Positions 51,192-59,630 of a DNA stretch of 64,000 bases are shown here, piece after piece. Made by a program: the position numbers and the translations under genes. Below the pieces are notes generated by a model. The model searched no databases and was not told the origin of the DNA. It saw only the letters and a program-made list of their open reading frames with translations. The stretch is from Devosia sp. FJ2-5-3 (GTDB lineage Bacteria; Pseudomonadota; Alphaproteobacteria; Rhizobiales; Devosiaceae). Location of the stretch: positions 2,762,501-2,826,500 of the forward strand of contig NZ_CP104007.1 of the NCBI RefSeq assembly GCF_029201545.1. Reading direction: 5' to 3'. Each line of letters begins with the position of its first letter. Positions within the stretch are counted from its first letter, which is position 1.

Positions 51192-52226
51192 CTAAATGTC
51201 GATAGCAACGCGTTGGCCCAGGCGCGAACTTTCGATCGCAGCGAAGACCATGGCGAGGCTTTTTATGTTGTCGGATGAAACGGTTTCCGGCGGACGGCCG
51301 GTCTCGATGGCGGTGAGGAAGTCGGCGATGACGCTGGCATGGCCGTGCGTCTGCGTGTCGTCCGCGGGTGGCGGGATATCGATGGCGGTAAGATCGCGGA
51401 AGAAGCCGGTGTCGCCGGTGGCGATATTGGCTTGGAAGGCGTCAGCGCCATCCCAGAGCACCGTGCCCTTGCTGCCAACAATGCGCCACGCGCTTTCCCA
51501 GGAGGTATTGGCCCCCTCGGCAGCCCAGGAGCCGCGATAGTTGAAGACGACATTATCGTCCAACTCAAAGATCGCATTGGCGGCGGCGCCGTGGCGATAC
51601 CAGGAGCCCGGCGGATTGGTCTGCAGGCAATAGACGGCGCGAGGCGACTTGCCGGACATGAAGCGGGCGGCATCGAGCGTGTGGATGGCCATGTCGAGCA
51701 GCAGGACGTTTTCCATTTCATCGCGAAAACCGCCGAAATGGGCGCCGATGAAGAAATCGCAATTGAGGCTGGCCAGCTCGCCGATGGCGCCGGATTCGAT
51801 GAGACGGCGAAGGCGCCTGACGCCGGGAATGAATCGTCGGTTCTGCACCACGGCGTGAATGCGGCCGGCGGCCTTCGCCTCGGCAAGAAGATGGTGGGCC
51901 TCCGCGAGGCTCGCCGCCATCGGCTTTTCGCTGAGCACGTGGCAGCCATGGCGGAGGCCGGCTTCGACCACGCCGGCGCGGGCGGGAGGAACGACGACGT
52001 CGAAAAGAAGATCGGGCTTGGTCTCGCCTAGCACCGTGTCGAGGTCGGTACCGATGCTGGCGGCGGAGAGGCCGAACTCAGCGGCCCGCGCGGACGCGGT
52101 GGCGAGATCGAGATCGACGAGCCCGACGATCTCCACCCTGCCCTTGAGCAGGTCGTGCTCGCGAAGGGCTGTGAGCCAGCCTTTGGACATGGCGCCGCAA
52201 CCGGCCAGAACCGCTCTGAATACCAA
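51192..52226 (-). CDS. Gfo/Idh/MocA family dehydrogenase
   Basis: A 344-residue NAD(P)-dependent sugar dehydrogenase. N-terminal Rossmann loop VFRAVLAGCGAMSKGWLTAL, acidic VGLVDLDLATA near 33, lysine motif LSEKPMAAS near 96, and the His-containing LLLDMAIHTLDAARFMSG near 172-189. The likely start is TTG at 52226 behind GGGAGGA; an in-frame ATG 45 bp earlier has no ribosome site and crowds the operator. It is followed by an AP2Ec isomerase, the same pair type as in sugar locus 2. The divergent LacI protein probably controls the pair. Confidence 0.88.
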   Translation of the reverse strand: MVFRAVLAGCGAMSKGWLTALREHDLLKGRVEIVGLVDLDLATASARAAEFGLSAASIGTDLDTVLGETKPDLLFDVVVPPARAGVVEAGLRHGCHVLSEKPMAASLAEAHHLLAEAKAAGRIHAVVQNRRFIPGVRRLRRLIESGAIGELASLNCDFFIGAHFGGFRDEMENVLLLDMAIHTLDAARFMSGKSPRAVYCLQTNPPGSWYRHGAAANAIFELDDNVVFNYRGSWAAEGANTSWESAWRIVGSKGTVLWDGADAFQANIATGDTGFFRDLTAIDIPPPADDTQTHGHASVIADFLTAIETGRPPETVSSDNIKSLAMVFAAIESSRLGQRVAIDI

Positions 52227-52283
52227 GACTTCCTCCCGACGGGCCCTGAGCGTCGCTGCCGTATTCGGCATTTCGAAACTGGC

Positions 52284-52347
52284 CGTAAACGTTTACGACG
52301 CTATTATTTGAACGGCGGACGTGTCAATGGGAAATCGTAAACGTTTC
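52284..52347. promoter_or_regulatory. Two LacI-type operators between divergent LacI and dehydrogenase genes
   Basis: CGTAAACGTTTACG (52284-52297) is a perfect 14-bp palindrome, and TCGTAAACGTTTCT (52335-52348) repeats its core AAACGTTT. The centres are 52 bp apart, five helical turns. The second site lies between the promoter area and the LacI start codon at 52384, which supports the later start of that gene. Confidence 0.8.
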
Positions 52348-52383
52348 TGGAGCGCACCAGGCCGATGGAGGAAGCCAGAAAGC

Positions 52384-53427
52384 ATGACCGGCATCAGGCG
52401 CCTGGCGCAGCAGCTCAATATTTCGATCGGCACTGTGTCGCGGGCACTCAATGGCAAGCCGGATGTGAACGAGGCGACGCGCCAGCGCGTGCTCGAGGCG
52501 GCCGCTGCCATGGGCTATGTGCCCAACCAGGCCGGCCGCGCCCTGCGCAAGGGATCGACCGGGGTGGTCGGCTTCATGATGCAGACCGGCTCGGACATTA
52601 CCGGCGAAGGCGATGTGTTCTTCATGAGCGTCTTCGATGGGGTGCAGACGGTGTTTGCGCGCCATCAACTCGATCTCGTTGCCCTGCTCTGTTCCTCCGA
52701 GGAAGACCCGGACGCCTATATGCAGCGTATCGTGGCACGTGGTTTTGCCGACGCGCTGATCATATCGGCGACCAAGCGCAGGGATCATCGCATCGATTTT
52801 CTCGCCGGCCGGAAGATTCCCTTCATCGCGCTGGGGCGCTCGGAGACGGACGCGGGCCACCCCTGGCTCGATCTCGATTTCGAAGGCATGGCGGAGGTCG
52901 GGGTTTCGCGGCTGGTGGCCAAGGGGCATCGGCGGATCGGCGTGTTCGCGCCGCGCGACGATACCAATCTGGGGTTCGTCTTCCTCGACGCCTATCGGAC
53001 GACGCTGGCCCGGCACGGGATCGCGTATGACGAGGCGCTGGTGTTCCGGACCGCGCCCAATGAGCGTGGGGGCCACGAGATCGCCCGGACGATTGCCGGC
53101 ATGGCGCCGGAGCAGCGACCGACCGGGTTTATCCTCACCAATGAAGTGATGTCGCTGGGGCTCTATAACGGGCTTTACGAGACCGGCCTCGTGCCGGGGC
53201 GGGATATCGCCATCATCGGGCGCGACAGTCCGCAGGCGCATTATCTGGTGCCGCGCCTTACCTGTTTCAGGCTGTCCTTGCGCGATCTGGGCATCTCGCT
53301 GGCCGAGGCGCTGCTGGCCAACATGCCCGACTACAGCGCGCATTATCCGCTCGGTGTGGTGCGAAAAATCGTGCCGCTGGAACTGGTCGAAGGCGACAGC
53401 GACATGGCGCTTGCTTCCGGGGCATAG
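52384..53427 (+). CDS. LacI-family transcriptional regulator of the dehydrogenase/isomerase pair
   Basis: A 347-residue repressor. Helix-turn-helix TGIRRLAQQLNISIGTVSRAL at residues 2-22, hinge YVPNQAGRAL near 43-52, and sensor motifs VGFMMQTGSDITGEGDVFFM near 60-79 and IAIIGRDSPQAHYLVPRLTC near 278-297. The ATG at 52384 is used because a LacI-type operator sits directly upstream; a longer frame from 52324 would run through it. GGAGG lies 12 bp before the ATG. Divergent from the Gfo/Idh/MocA-isomerase pair. Confidence 0.9.
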   Translation: MTGIRRLAQQLNISIGTVSRALNGKPDVNEATRQRVLEAAAAMGYVPNQAGRALRKGSTGVVGFMMQTGSDITGEGDVFFMSVFDGVQTVFARHQLDLVALLCSSEEDPDAYMQRIVARGFADALIISATKRRDHRIDFLAGRKIPFIALGRSETDAGHPWLDLDFEGMAEVGVSRLVAKGHRRIGVFAPRDDTNLGFVFLDAYRTTLARHGIAYDEALVFRTAPNERGGHEIARTIAGMAPEQRPTGFILTNEVMSLGLYNGLYETGLVPGRDIAIIGRDSPQAHYLVPRLTCFRLSLRDLGISLAEALLANMPDYSAHYPLGVVRKIVPLELVEGDSDMALASGA

Positions 53428-53496
53428 AAGACTTGCGGTTGATTTTCCGGTTCTGACTGGCCATGTGCATGTCGGAACAAAAACTGGAGCGCCCGC

Positions 53497-54285
53497 GTGA
53501 GAATCGTCCTGACGCAGCCAAAGGCCAGACTGGCAGACGGAACCGATATCGGCCGGGCTGCCGCCACGCTCAAACGGCACGGTTTCACGGGCGAGCCAGG
53601 CGACATCATCCTGCTGCCCGAAGTCATCGGCGAGGGATATAGCGCGAGCGAATATGCCTCGGCCATTGCCGAGATGGCGCGGGCCTTCGGTTGCCACGTG
53701 GTGGGTGGGAGCCAGTTCGACACTTCCCAGGTCCAGCCGCCCAACCAGGGCATCGTCGTCGACCCTCTGGGCGACATCATCGCGCACTACCAGAAAGCCA
53801 ACCCATATGGCCGGGAGCGCCAATTTGCGCGCCCCGGTGACCGCGCGGGGGCGAGCTTCCGCATCAATGGGGTGGAATGCTTCGTCTCGGTCTGTGCTGA
53901 TTTTTTCCACGCGGAAACCTATCGGACGCTCGATGTGGCGCCGGATCTGATCCTCGTCCCTGCCCTGTCGGTGAGCCGCAAGAGCAGTCCCGACATGGCG
54001 CGGGCGCGCTGGCGCCATGCCATGATTGCCCGGGCCTTTGAGCAGGCGGCCTTCGTCGCGGTAAGCGATTGGGCCTATCCGGTGCGGACCGGCGGCGACC
54101 TTCCCAGCTCGGGGATCGCGGGGCTTGCCCACCCGGATCCGGAGACGAGTTCCCAGATGCTGCGCACATTGGGGCGCAGCCAGGTCCGCGTCTTCGACAT
54201 CGACCTCGATGCGGCTCGCGCCTTGCGCGCCGACCAGCGCGCCCGCGGCTTCGAAATCGCCCGTGCCCGGCAGGAGCAGACATGA
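53497..54285 (+). CDS. Nitrilase-superfamily carbon-nitrogen hydrolase
   Basis: A 262-residue amidase with the Glu-Lys-Cys triad: Glu42 in LLPEVIGEG, Lys100 in HYQKANPYGRE and Cys133 in SVCADFFHAE. The fold is the four-layer sandwich of the family. Such enzymes cleave amides or nitriles, such as omega-amides, carbamoyl compounds or pantetheine-like amides. The stop overlaps the start of coaBC by 4 bp, so the two proteins are probably made together; a role in CoA or pantothenate salvage is possible but not shown. GTG-free ATG start behind GGAGCGCCCGCG. Confidence 0.86.
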   Translation: MRIVLTQPKARLADGTDIGRAAATLKRHGFTGEPGDIILLPEVIGEGYSASEYASAIAEMARAFGCHVVGGSQFDTSQVQPPNQGIVVDPLGDIIAHYQKANPYGRERQFARPGDRAGASFRINGVECFVSVCADFFHAETYRTLDVAPDLILVPALSVSRKSSPDMARARWRHAMIARAFEQAAFVAVSDWAYPVRTGGDLPSSGIAGLAHPDPETSSQMLRTLGRSQVRVFDIDLDAARALRADQRARGFEIARARQEQT

Positions 54286-55496
54286 GCCTTCGCGACAAAC
54301 AGCTCCTCCTCATCGTCTCCGGGGGCATTGCGGCCTACAAAAGCCCTGACCTGGTGCGGCGGCTGCGTGAACGGGGCGCGCGTGTGCGGTGCGTGATGAC
54401 CGAGGCGGCAAACAATTTCATCACCGCGACCACGCTGGCGGCGGTTAGCGGCGTGCCCGTCGCGACCGATTTGTTCGAGCCGATTGCGGGCGCCGATGTG
54501 GGGCATATTCGGATCGCACGGGAGGCCGACCTCATCATCGTTGCGCCGGCGACGGCCGATCTGATTGGGCGGACGGCCTTGGGCCTCGCGAGCGATCTTG
54601 CCGGCGCGATCCTGCTAGCCCGCAGCAGTCCGGTGCTGTTTGCGCCGGCGATGAACCCGAAGATGTGGGACAATCCGGCAACGCAGCGCAATCTGGCGAC
54701 GCTGCGGGCGGACGGTATCGCGTTTGTCGGGCCGGACAGAGGGGAAATGGCGGAGTCCGGGGAAGCCGGGCTCGGGCGCATGTCAGAACCCCTTGCCATC
54801 GTCGCTGCAGCGGAGCGCCTTCTGGCTCCCTCGCGCAGGCGGCTTGAGGGACTGTCGTTTCTCGTTACGTCTGGCCCCACCGAAGAGCCGATCGATCCGG
54901 TGCGCTTTATTTCCAACAGGTCCTCGGGCAAGCAGGGCCACGCGATCGCGGCAGCGCTCGCCCATGAAGGGGCGAATGTTCGGCTGATCTCGGGCCCGAC
55001 CTCGCTGCCTGACCCGGCGGGGGTGCAGATGGTACGCGTGAAGACGGCGGCCGAAATGCTTGCGGCGGCGACAGAAAGCCTGCCGGCCGACGGCGCGATT
55101 TTCGTGGCTGCCGTAGCGGACTGGCGCGCGGCCACCATAGCCTCGAGCAAGATCAAGAAGCGCGGCGGGGAGGACGAGGAACTTTCCATCCGCCTGGTGC
55201 GAAACCCGGATATTCTCAAGACCATAGGCCATCATGAACAGCGGCCGAAACTGGTCGTGGGCTTTGCGGCGGAGACGGATGACCTCCTCGCCCACGCCGG
55301 AGACAAGCTCGCGACAAAGGGCGCGGACTGGATCCTCGCCAATGATGTCTCGCCCGACAAAGGCGTGTTCGGTGGGGACCGAAATCATATCCTGCAGGTG
55401 GCGAGGGACGGCGTTACCGATCTCGGGGCCGGAAGCAAGGAAGAGCTGGCAGACCGCATCGTGGACAGGATTGCGGCCTTCTTCCATCGCGGCTGA
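54282..55496 (+). CDS. coaBC: Bifunctional phosphopantothenoylcysteine decarboxylase/phosphopantothenate-cysteine ligase
   Basis: A 404-residue fusion that makes 4'-phosphopantetheine for CoA. The N-terminal FMN-dependent CoaC domain has GGIAAYKSPDLVRRL, His75 in ADVGHIRI, and Asn125 in APAMNPKMWDNP. Its usual substrate-clamp ACGE/ACGD motif reads AESGE, so the usual Cys is Ser159. The C-terminal CoaB domain has VTSGPTEEPIDPVRFISNRS near 187, AAVADWR near 280 and NPDILKTIG near 307. Start ATG overlaps the nitrilase stop. The gene is essential in most bacteria, so the protein must work despite the changed Cys. Confidence 0.94.
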   Translation: MSLRDKQLLLIVSGGIAAYKSPDLVRRLRERGARVRCVMTEAANNFITATTLAAVSGVPVATDLFEPIAGADVGHIRIAREADLIIVAPATADLIGRTALGLASDLAGAILLARSSPVLFAPAMNPKMWDNPATQRNLATLRADGIAFVGPDRGEMAESGEAGLGRMSEPLAIVAAAERLLAPSRRRLEGLSFLVTSGPTEEPIDPVRFISNRSSGKQGHAIAAALAHEGANVRLISGPTSLPDPAGVQMVRVKTAAEMLAAATESLPADGAIFVAAVADWRAATIASSKIKKRGGEDEELSIRLVRNPDILKTIGHHEQRPKLVVGFAAETDDLLAHAGDKLATKGADWILANDVSPDKGVFGGDRNHILQVARDGVTDLGAGSKEELADRIVDRIAAFFHRG

Positions 55497-55510
55497 CGCC
55501 GCTCATCGGC

Positions 55511-55795
55511 TCAGGGCAGGACGACGGCCGGGAACATGGTCTCGGGACGCGGGAGCGCGTTGAACTTGTTCTGAAGCTGCAGGTCGTCAAGGGTGCGGCT
55601 GAGGACATCGATATCGGTCTGCAGCTTTTGCCGCTCGGCGTCCTCCGCCAATTGCTGCTGGAAGCAGAGCAGCCGCTGTCCATGCGCCCTGATTTCCTCC
55701 GCCGTGCTGCCGGCAGGCGGAGGCGGGCACGCCGCCACAGCGGGCTGCAGCGCCAAAAGTGTCAATCCGAGAACAAGCGTCAGTTTGCTGGCCAT
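55511..55795 (-). CDS. Small exported hypothetical protein
   Basis: A 94-residue protein with signal peptide MASKLTLVLGLTLLALQPAVA (cleavage before ACPPPP). Two Cys lie near residues 23 and 44. The mature part is mainly helical, with QQQLAEDAERQKLQTDIDVL near 46-65 able to form a short coiled coil. I recognise no family. It is convergent with coaBC, 14 bp from its stop. The ribosome site is weak, so expression is plausible but not certain. Confidence 0.6.
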   Translation of the reverse strand: MASKLTLVLGLTLLALQPAVAACPPPPAGSTAEEIRAHGQRLLCFQQQLAEDAERQKLQTDIDVLSRTLDDLQLQNKFNALPRPETMFPAVVLP

Positions 55796-55871
55796 GTCAT
55801 TTATGTGGTGCCGCCGGCGGTCCCAGGCAAATCACAACTGGTTTTTTTGCAGCGGAGGGTCACTCTCAGGT

Positions 55872-56357
55872 TCAATGCCGGGGCGGTTCGAGCAGCGCCG
55901 TCGTGCCCATCAGCTGCGGGGTGGCCACGGCAAGCGCTCCCGACATGACGATGGCGTCTTCCACAAGGCCCGTCGAGGTCTGGCCGTAGCGTTCCATGGC
56001 GGCGCAGCGCAGACGCCAGCCGATATAGGAGGAGGCGAGCGCCGTCCCCACAGCGATGACCGCGCCGAGCTGGCGCTGCCCTTTGGGCGCCAGCGCCGCT
56101 CCGGCATAGGCGGCGGTGACGCTGCGCACGGCGAGACCGATCGGCACGATGCGGTCGGGGGCAGATTTCATCTTGTCGCCGGCCATCTCAGCGGCGGCAA
56201 AGGCAGTGGCGCCGGCGGTGACAAGGGGATTGCGAAACAGACTCTGGAACGGCAGCGACGGCCTGATTTCACCACGATAGGTGGCGAGCGCGATGGCGGC
56301 GAGTGGGGTTATCCCACGCTGTCCTGCTGCGAGGCCGATGAGAAATGAACGAAGCAT
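55872..56357 (-). CDS. DUF4126-like small membrane protein
   Basis: A 161-residue protein with hydrophobic, Ala/Gly-rich segments near 1-25, 47-60, 74-90 and 97-113, and the opening SFLIGLAAGQRGITPLAAIA, typical of DUF4126 family proteins. The N-terminal Arg-Gly in GQRGITPLA is the family hallmark. The function is unknown. GGAGACGCATC precedes the ATG. A single gene upstream of and divergent from the osmoprotectant transporter. Confidence 0.75.
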   Translation of the reverse strand: MLRSFLIGLAAGQRGITPLAAIALATYRGEIRPSLPFQSLFRNPLVTAGATAFAAAEMAGDKMKSAPDRIVPIGLAVRSVTAAYAGAALAPKGQRQLGAVIAVGTALASSYIGWRLRCAAMERYGQTSTGLVEDAIVMSGALAVATPQLMGTTALLEPPRH

Positions 56358-56565
56358 GATGCGTCTCCATAATCCAGCCAGGGGCCAGGTGCGTATGAAG
56401 GGCCTAACGGGCGGGACGCAGAAATTGATCCACCCGGCGCACTGAGATGAAGCGCAGATGTCTTGGAGGAACCAGCGCGGTTACGAGGCGTTTGTCGAGA
56501 GCCTGAATTCTGCGCGACGCGTCGTAATCTGGCAAAATCTGATAGAACGAAGGGTGGTTCAGGCA

Positions 56566-57477
56566 ATGATAGACGGCAAACTCGCAGTCGGCGCGCTCGC
56601 GGCGCTGGTTTTAATGACCGGCACGGCTTCGGCCCAAGTGGTCGTCTCATCCAAGATCGATACCGAAGGTGGTGTCCTCGGCAATGTCATCAAGCAGGTG
56701 CTCGAGAATAATGACATCGCGGTGGAAGATCGGATCCAGCTTGGCGCGACACCGATCATGCGCGAGGCGATCATCGCCGGCGAGATCGACATCTACCCCG
56801 AATATACCGGCAATGGCGCGTTCTTCTTCGACCGGGCGGACCAACCCATCTGGAACAATGCCGCCGAAGCCTATGATACGGTGGCGCGGCTCGATTATGA
56901 AGCCAACAAGATTGTCTGGCTGACGCCGTCGCCGGCGAACAACACCTGGGCCGTCGCCCTGCGCAGCGACCTGGGCGAGGCTAATGGGCTGACGACGTTC
57001 TCCGAATTCGGAGCTTGGGTGGCGGGCGGCGGCGCGGTAAAGCTGGCGGCCTCCTCGGAATTCGTCAACTCGCCTCCTGCCTTGCCAAAATTCCAGGAAG
57101 TCTATGGCTTTACGCTGACGCCGGACCAATTGGTGGTGCTGTCAGGCGGCGATACGGCCGCGACCATCGCTGCGGCGGCGCAGCAGACCAATGGCGTCAA
57201 TGCCGCCATGGTCTATGGCACGGACGGCGGGATCAGCGCGTCCGGGCTCGTGGTGCTCGATGACGACAAGGGCGTACAGCCGGTCTATCAGCCAACCCCG
57301 ATCATCCGGGAGGAAGTGCTGAAGCAATATCCGCAGATCGAGGAGTTGCTGAAGCCGGTGTTCGAAGCGCTCAGCATTGAAGTCCTGCAGGACCTTAACG
57401 GGCGTGTGCAGCTTGGCGGTGAGCCGGCGGCTGCAGTGGCGACTGACTTCCTGACGCAGAATGGCTTTCTCGATTAG
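56566..57477 (+). CDS. Osmoprotectant (glycine betaine-type) ABC transporter substrate-binding protein, OsmF/YehZ-like
   Basis: A 303-residue exported receptor. Signal peptide MIDGKLAVGALAALVLMTGTASA, then QVVVSSKIDTEGGVLGNVIK. The OpuAC-type motifs EIDIYPEYTGNGAFFF near 73-88 and the late NGRVQLGGEPAAAVATDFL near 275-293 match the QAT family. The likely ligand is glycine betaine or a related quaternary amine. First gene of a four-gene operon. ATG at 56566 follows GGTTCAGGCA. Confidence 0.9.
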   Translation: MIDGKLAVGALAALVLMTGTASAQVVVSSKIDTEGGVLGNVIKQVLENNDIAVEDRIQLGATPIMREAIIAGEIDIYPEYTGNGAFFFDRADQPIWNNAAEAYDTVARLDYEANKIVWLTPSPANNTWAVALRSDLGEANGLTTFSEFGAWVAGGGAVKLAASSEFVNSPPALPKFQEVYGFTLTPDQLVVLSGGDTAATIAAAAQQTNGVNAAMVYGTDGGISASGLVVLDDDKGVQPVYQPTPIIREEVLKQYPQIEELLKPVFEALSIEVLQDLNGRVQLGGEPAAAVATDFLTQNGFLD

Positions 57478-57510
57478 TCCTCGCGTCGGGAAGGCCGCCA
57501 AGGGGCGTCA

Positions 57511-58701
57511 ATGAGCATTGCACTATCGGCAAGGCGTGAGAATGCGGGCGGGCTTCGCCTCGATCCGCTCGGGGTCTTGATCACGATCATCGCCGGGGCA
57601 GGATTTTTCCTGCCCTTTGCCGTGTTCAAGGCCAATCGGATCGTGCCGGGGGATGGACTGCTCCTCTGGGAAGCCCTGCCCCCGCTCGCGCTTGCCGGTA
57701 TGCTGGTCGCTATGGGCGCAGCCCTTGCTGCGGCTCTGGTCAGGGCTTCGGACCCGGTAAAGCTCGGGGTCAGCGCCGTGGCGCTTGTCATCGTGGCCAT
57801 GTGCATTGGCGTTGCTGCGAACGGGTTGGCCCCTGAGGAGAACAGCTATGCGCGCGTTTCGATCGGGGCCGGCTTCTGGCTGATCGCCTTCGCGCTGGCG
57901 CTGATGCTGACCGATGCGCTGGCACGGCGAAAAATGCAGCCCATGCAGCGATTGGGACTCCTGGCTCTGGCAATCGGCGTCGTCTGCGTCTTCTTCTGGA
58001 GCGGGGCCTGGAGCGAGTTGTCGATCCTCAAGGAATATCAAAGCCGGGCTCCAGCATTCTGGAGCGAGGCGAAGACCCATGTCCTGCTTGCCCTCGCCTC
58101 GGTCGCGCTGGCCGTAGCGATTGGCGTTCCGCTGGGGATCGCCAGCTACAAAATCAAAAAGATGCGGCGGATAACGCTGGGCGTGCTGAACGTGATCCAG
58201 ACCATTCCCTCGATCGCGCTTTTCGGCATGCTGATCGTGCCGCTGGCGTGGGTGGCGGCCAATGTCCCGGGGGCAAGTGCCGCGGGAATATCGGGCATCG
58301 GCACGGCGCCGGCCATGGTTGCGCTGGTGGCCTATGCGCTGCTGCCGGTGGTGGCCAATACGCTTGTGGGCTTGACGGGACTGCCCCCGGCCACCGTCGA
58401 GGCTGCGCGCGGCATGGGCATGAGCGGCATGCAGAGGCTGGCGCAGGTGGAGTTGCCGCTGGCGCTGCCCGTGATCCTCACGGGCATTCGCATCGTGCTC
58501 GTGCAGAATATCGGGCTCACAACAATCGCCGCACTGATCGGCGGCGGCGGCTTTGGGGTCTTCGTGTTCCAGGGGATCGGGCAGACGGCGGCGGATCTGG
58601 TTCTCTTGGGCGCCGTGCCGACCGTGGTGCTGGCTTTTGCGGCCGCTGTCATCCTCGACAGTTTTATCGAGATGTCTTCGGGAAGGATGGCGCCGCCGTG
58701 A
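57511..58701 (+). CDS. Osmoprotectant ABC transporter permease, YehY-like
   Basis: A 396-residue permease. Compared with short OpuCB-type subunits it has an extra N-terminal block of about 180 residues with four or five membrane segments, as in YehY. The permease core begins near 185 (HVLLALASVALAVAIGVPLGI) and has the EAA loop VEAARGMGMSGMQRLAQVELPLALP near 296-320. Stop overlaps the ATPase start by 4 bp (GTGA). Confidence 0.9.
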   Translation: MSIALSARRENAGGLRLDPLGVLITIIAGAGFFLPFAVFKANRIVPGDGLLLWEALPPLALAGMLVAMGAALAAALVRASDPVKLGVSAVALVIVAMCIGVAANGLAPEENSYARVSIGAGFWLIAFALALMLTDALARRKMQPMQRLGLLALAIGVVCVFFWSGAWSELSILKEYQSRAPAFWSEAKTHVLLALASVALAVAIGVPLGIASYKIKKMRRITLGVLNVIQTIPSIALFGMLIVPLAWVAANVPGASAAGISGIGTAPAMVALVAYALLPVVANTLVGLTGLPPATVEAARGMGMSGMQRLAQVELPLALPVILTGIRIVLVQNIGLTTIAALIGGGGFGVFVFQGIGQTAADLVLLGAVPTVVLAFAAAVILDSFIEMSSGRMAPP

Positions 58702-59630
58702 TCGAAATCGAAAATGTCGTCAAAGCCTATCCCAATACGCGGGCCGTCGACGGGGTAAGCCTCGTGGTCAAGCCGAATACGATCTGCGCGCTGGTGGGCA
58801 CCTCCGGCTCGGGCAAGACCACGCTGTTGCGCATGATCAACCGGCTGGAGGAACCGAGCGCGGGCGATATCCGGGTCGACGGGCGCAGCATCAAGAGCGT
58901 TCCCGCCTACGAATTGCGGCGCCATATGGGCTATGTGATCCAGGGAAATGGGCTCTTTCCGCATTGGACCATCGCACAGAATGTCGGGACAGTGCCGCGA
59001 CTTCTGGGGTGGAGCAAAGGCAAAATCGCGAGTCGTGTGGATGAGTTGCTGGAGCTTTTTCAACTCGAGCCCGAGCTTTTTCGCCATCGCATGCCGCACC
59101 AATTGTCCGGCGGGCAGCGCCAACGTGTCGGCGTGGCGCGCGCGCTGGCGGCAGAGCCGAACATATTGCTGATGGACGAGCCATTCGGCGCCCTCGACCC
59201 GGTAACGCGGGGCAAGGCGCAGGAGGACCTCAAGCGCATCCAGGCCAAATTCGGCACGACCATCATGCTCGTCACCCACGACATGGACGAGGCTATCCAA
59301 CTTGGTGACCGCATTGCCGTGATGGACAAAGGCAAGCTCCTGCAATGCGCGCCGCCCGACGAGATCATCGCCGATCCGGCAACGGATTATGTGCGCGAGC
59401 TGGTGGGCACGACGGACCGTGCGTTTCGGCTGTTGTCGCTGTCGAGCGTCGGCGAGCATGTCGAGCCGGGCATGGCGGAGGGCGAAGCTTTCGAGATGGG
59501 CATGAGCCTTCGCAACGCCTATTCCGAGCTCTTGTGGTCGAGGCGCAGGGCTGCTCCGGTGCAGAAGGACGGCGCGATCGTGGGGGTTATCACGCTCGAA
59601 AAGCTGGGCGCCCTGGCGGCCAAGCCGTGA
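58698..59630 (+). CDS. Osmoprotectant ABC transporter ATPase, OsmV/YehX-like
   Basis: A 310-residue ATPase. Walker A GTSGSGKTT near 34-42, Q-loop VIQGNGLFPHWTI near 79, signature QLSGGQRQRVGVARALA near 133, Walker B ILLMDEPFGALDP near 154, switch VTHDMDEAI near 189. After the nucleotide domain there is only a single short CBS-like segment (about 225-305), versus two full CBS repeats in OpuCA. Start is GTG overlapping the permease stop. Confidence 0.92.
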   Translation: MIEIENVVKAYPNTRAVDGVSLVVKPNTICALVGTSGSGKTTLLRMINRLEEPSAGDIRVDGRSIKSVPAYELRRHMGYVIQGNGLFPHWTIAQNVGTVPRLLGWSKGKIASRVDELLELFQLEPELFRHRMPHQLSGGQRQRVGVARALAAEPNILLMDEPFGALDPVTRGKAQEDLKRIQAKFGTTIMLVTHDMDEAIQLGDRIAVMDKGKLLQCAPPDEIIADPATDYVRELVGTTDRAFRLLSLSSVGEHVEPGMAEGEAFEMGMSLRNAYSELLWSRRRAAPVQKDGAIVGVITLEKLGALAAKP

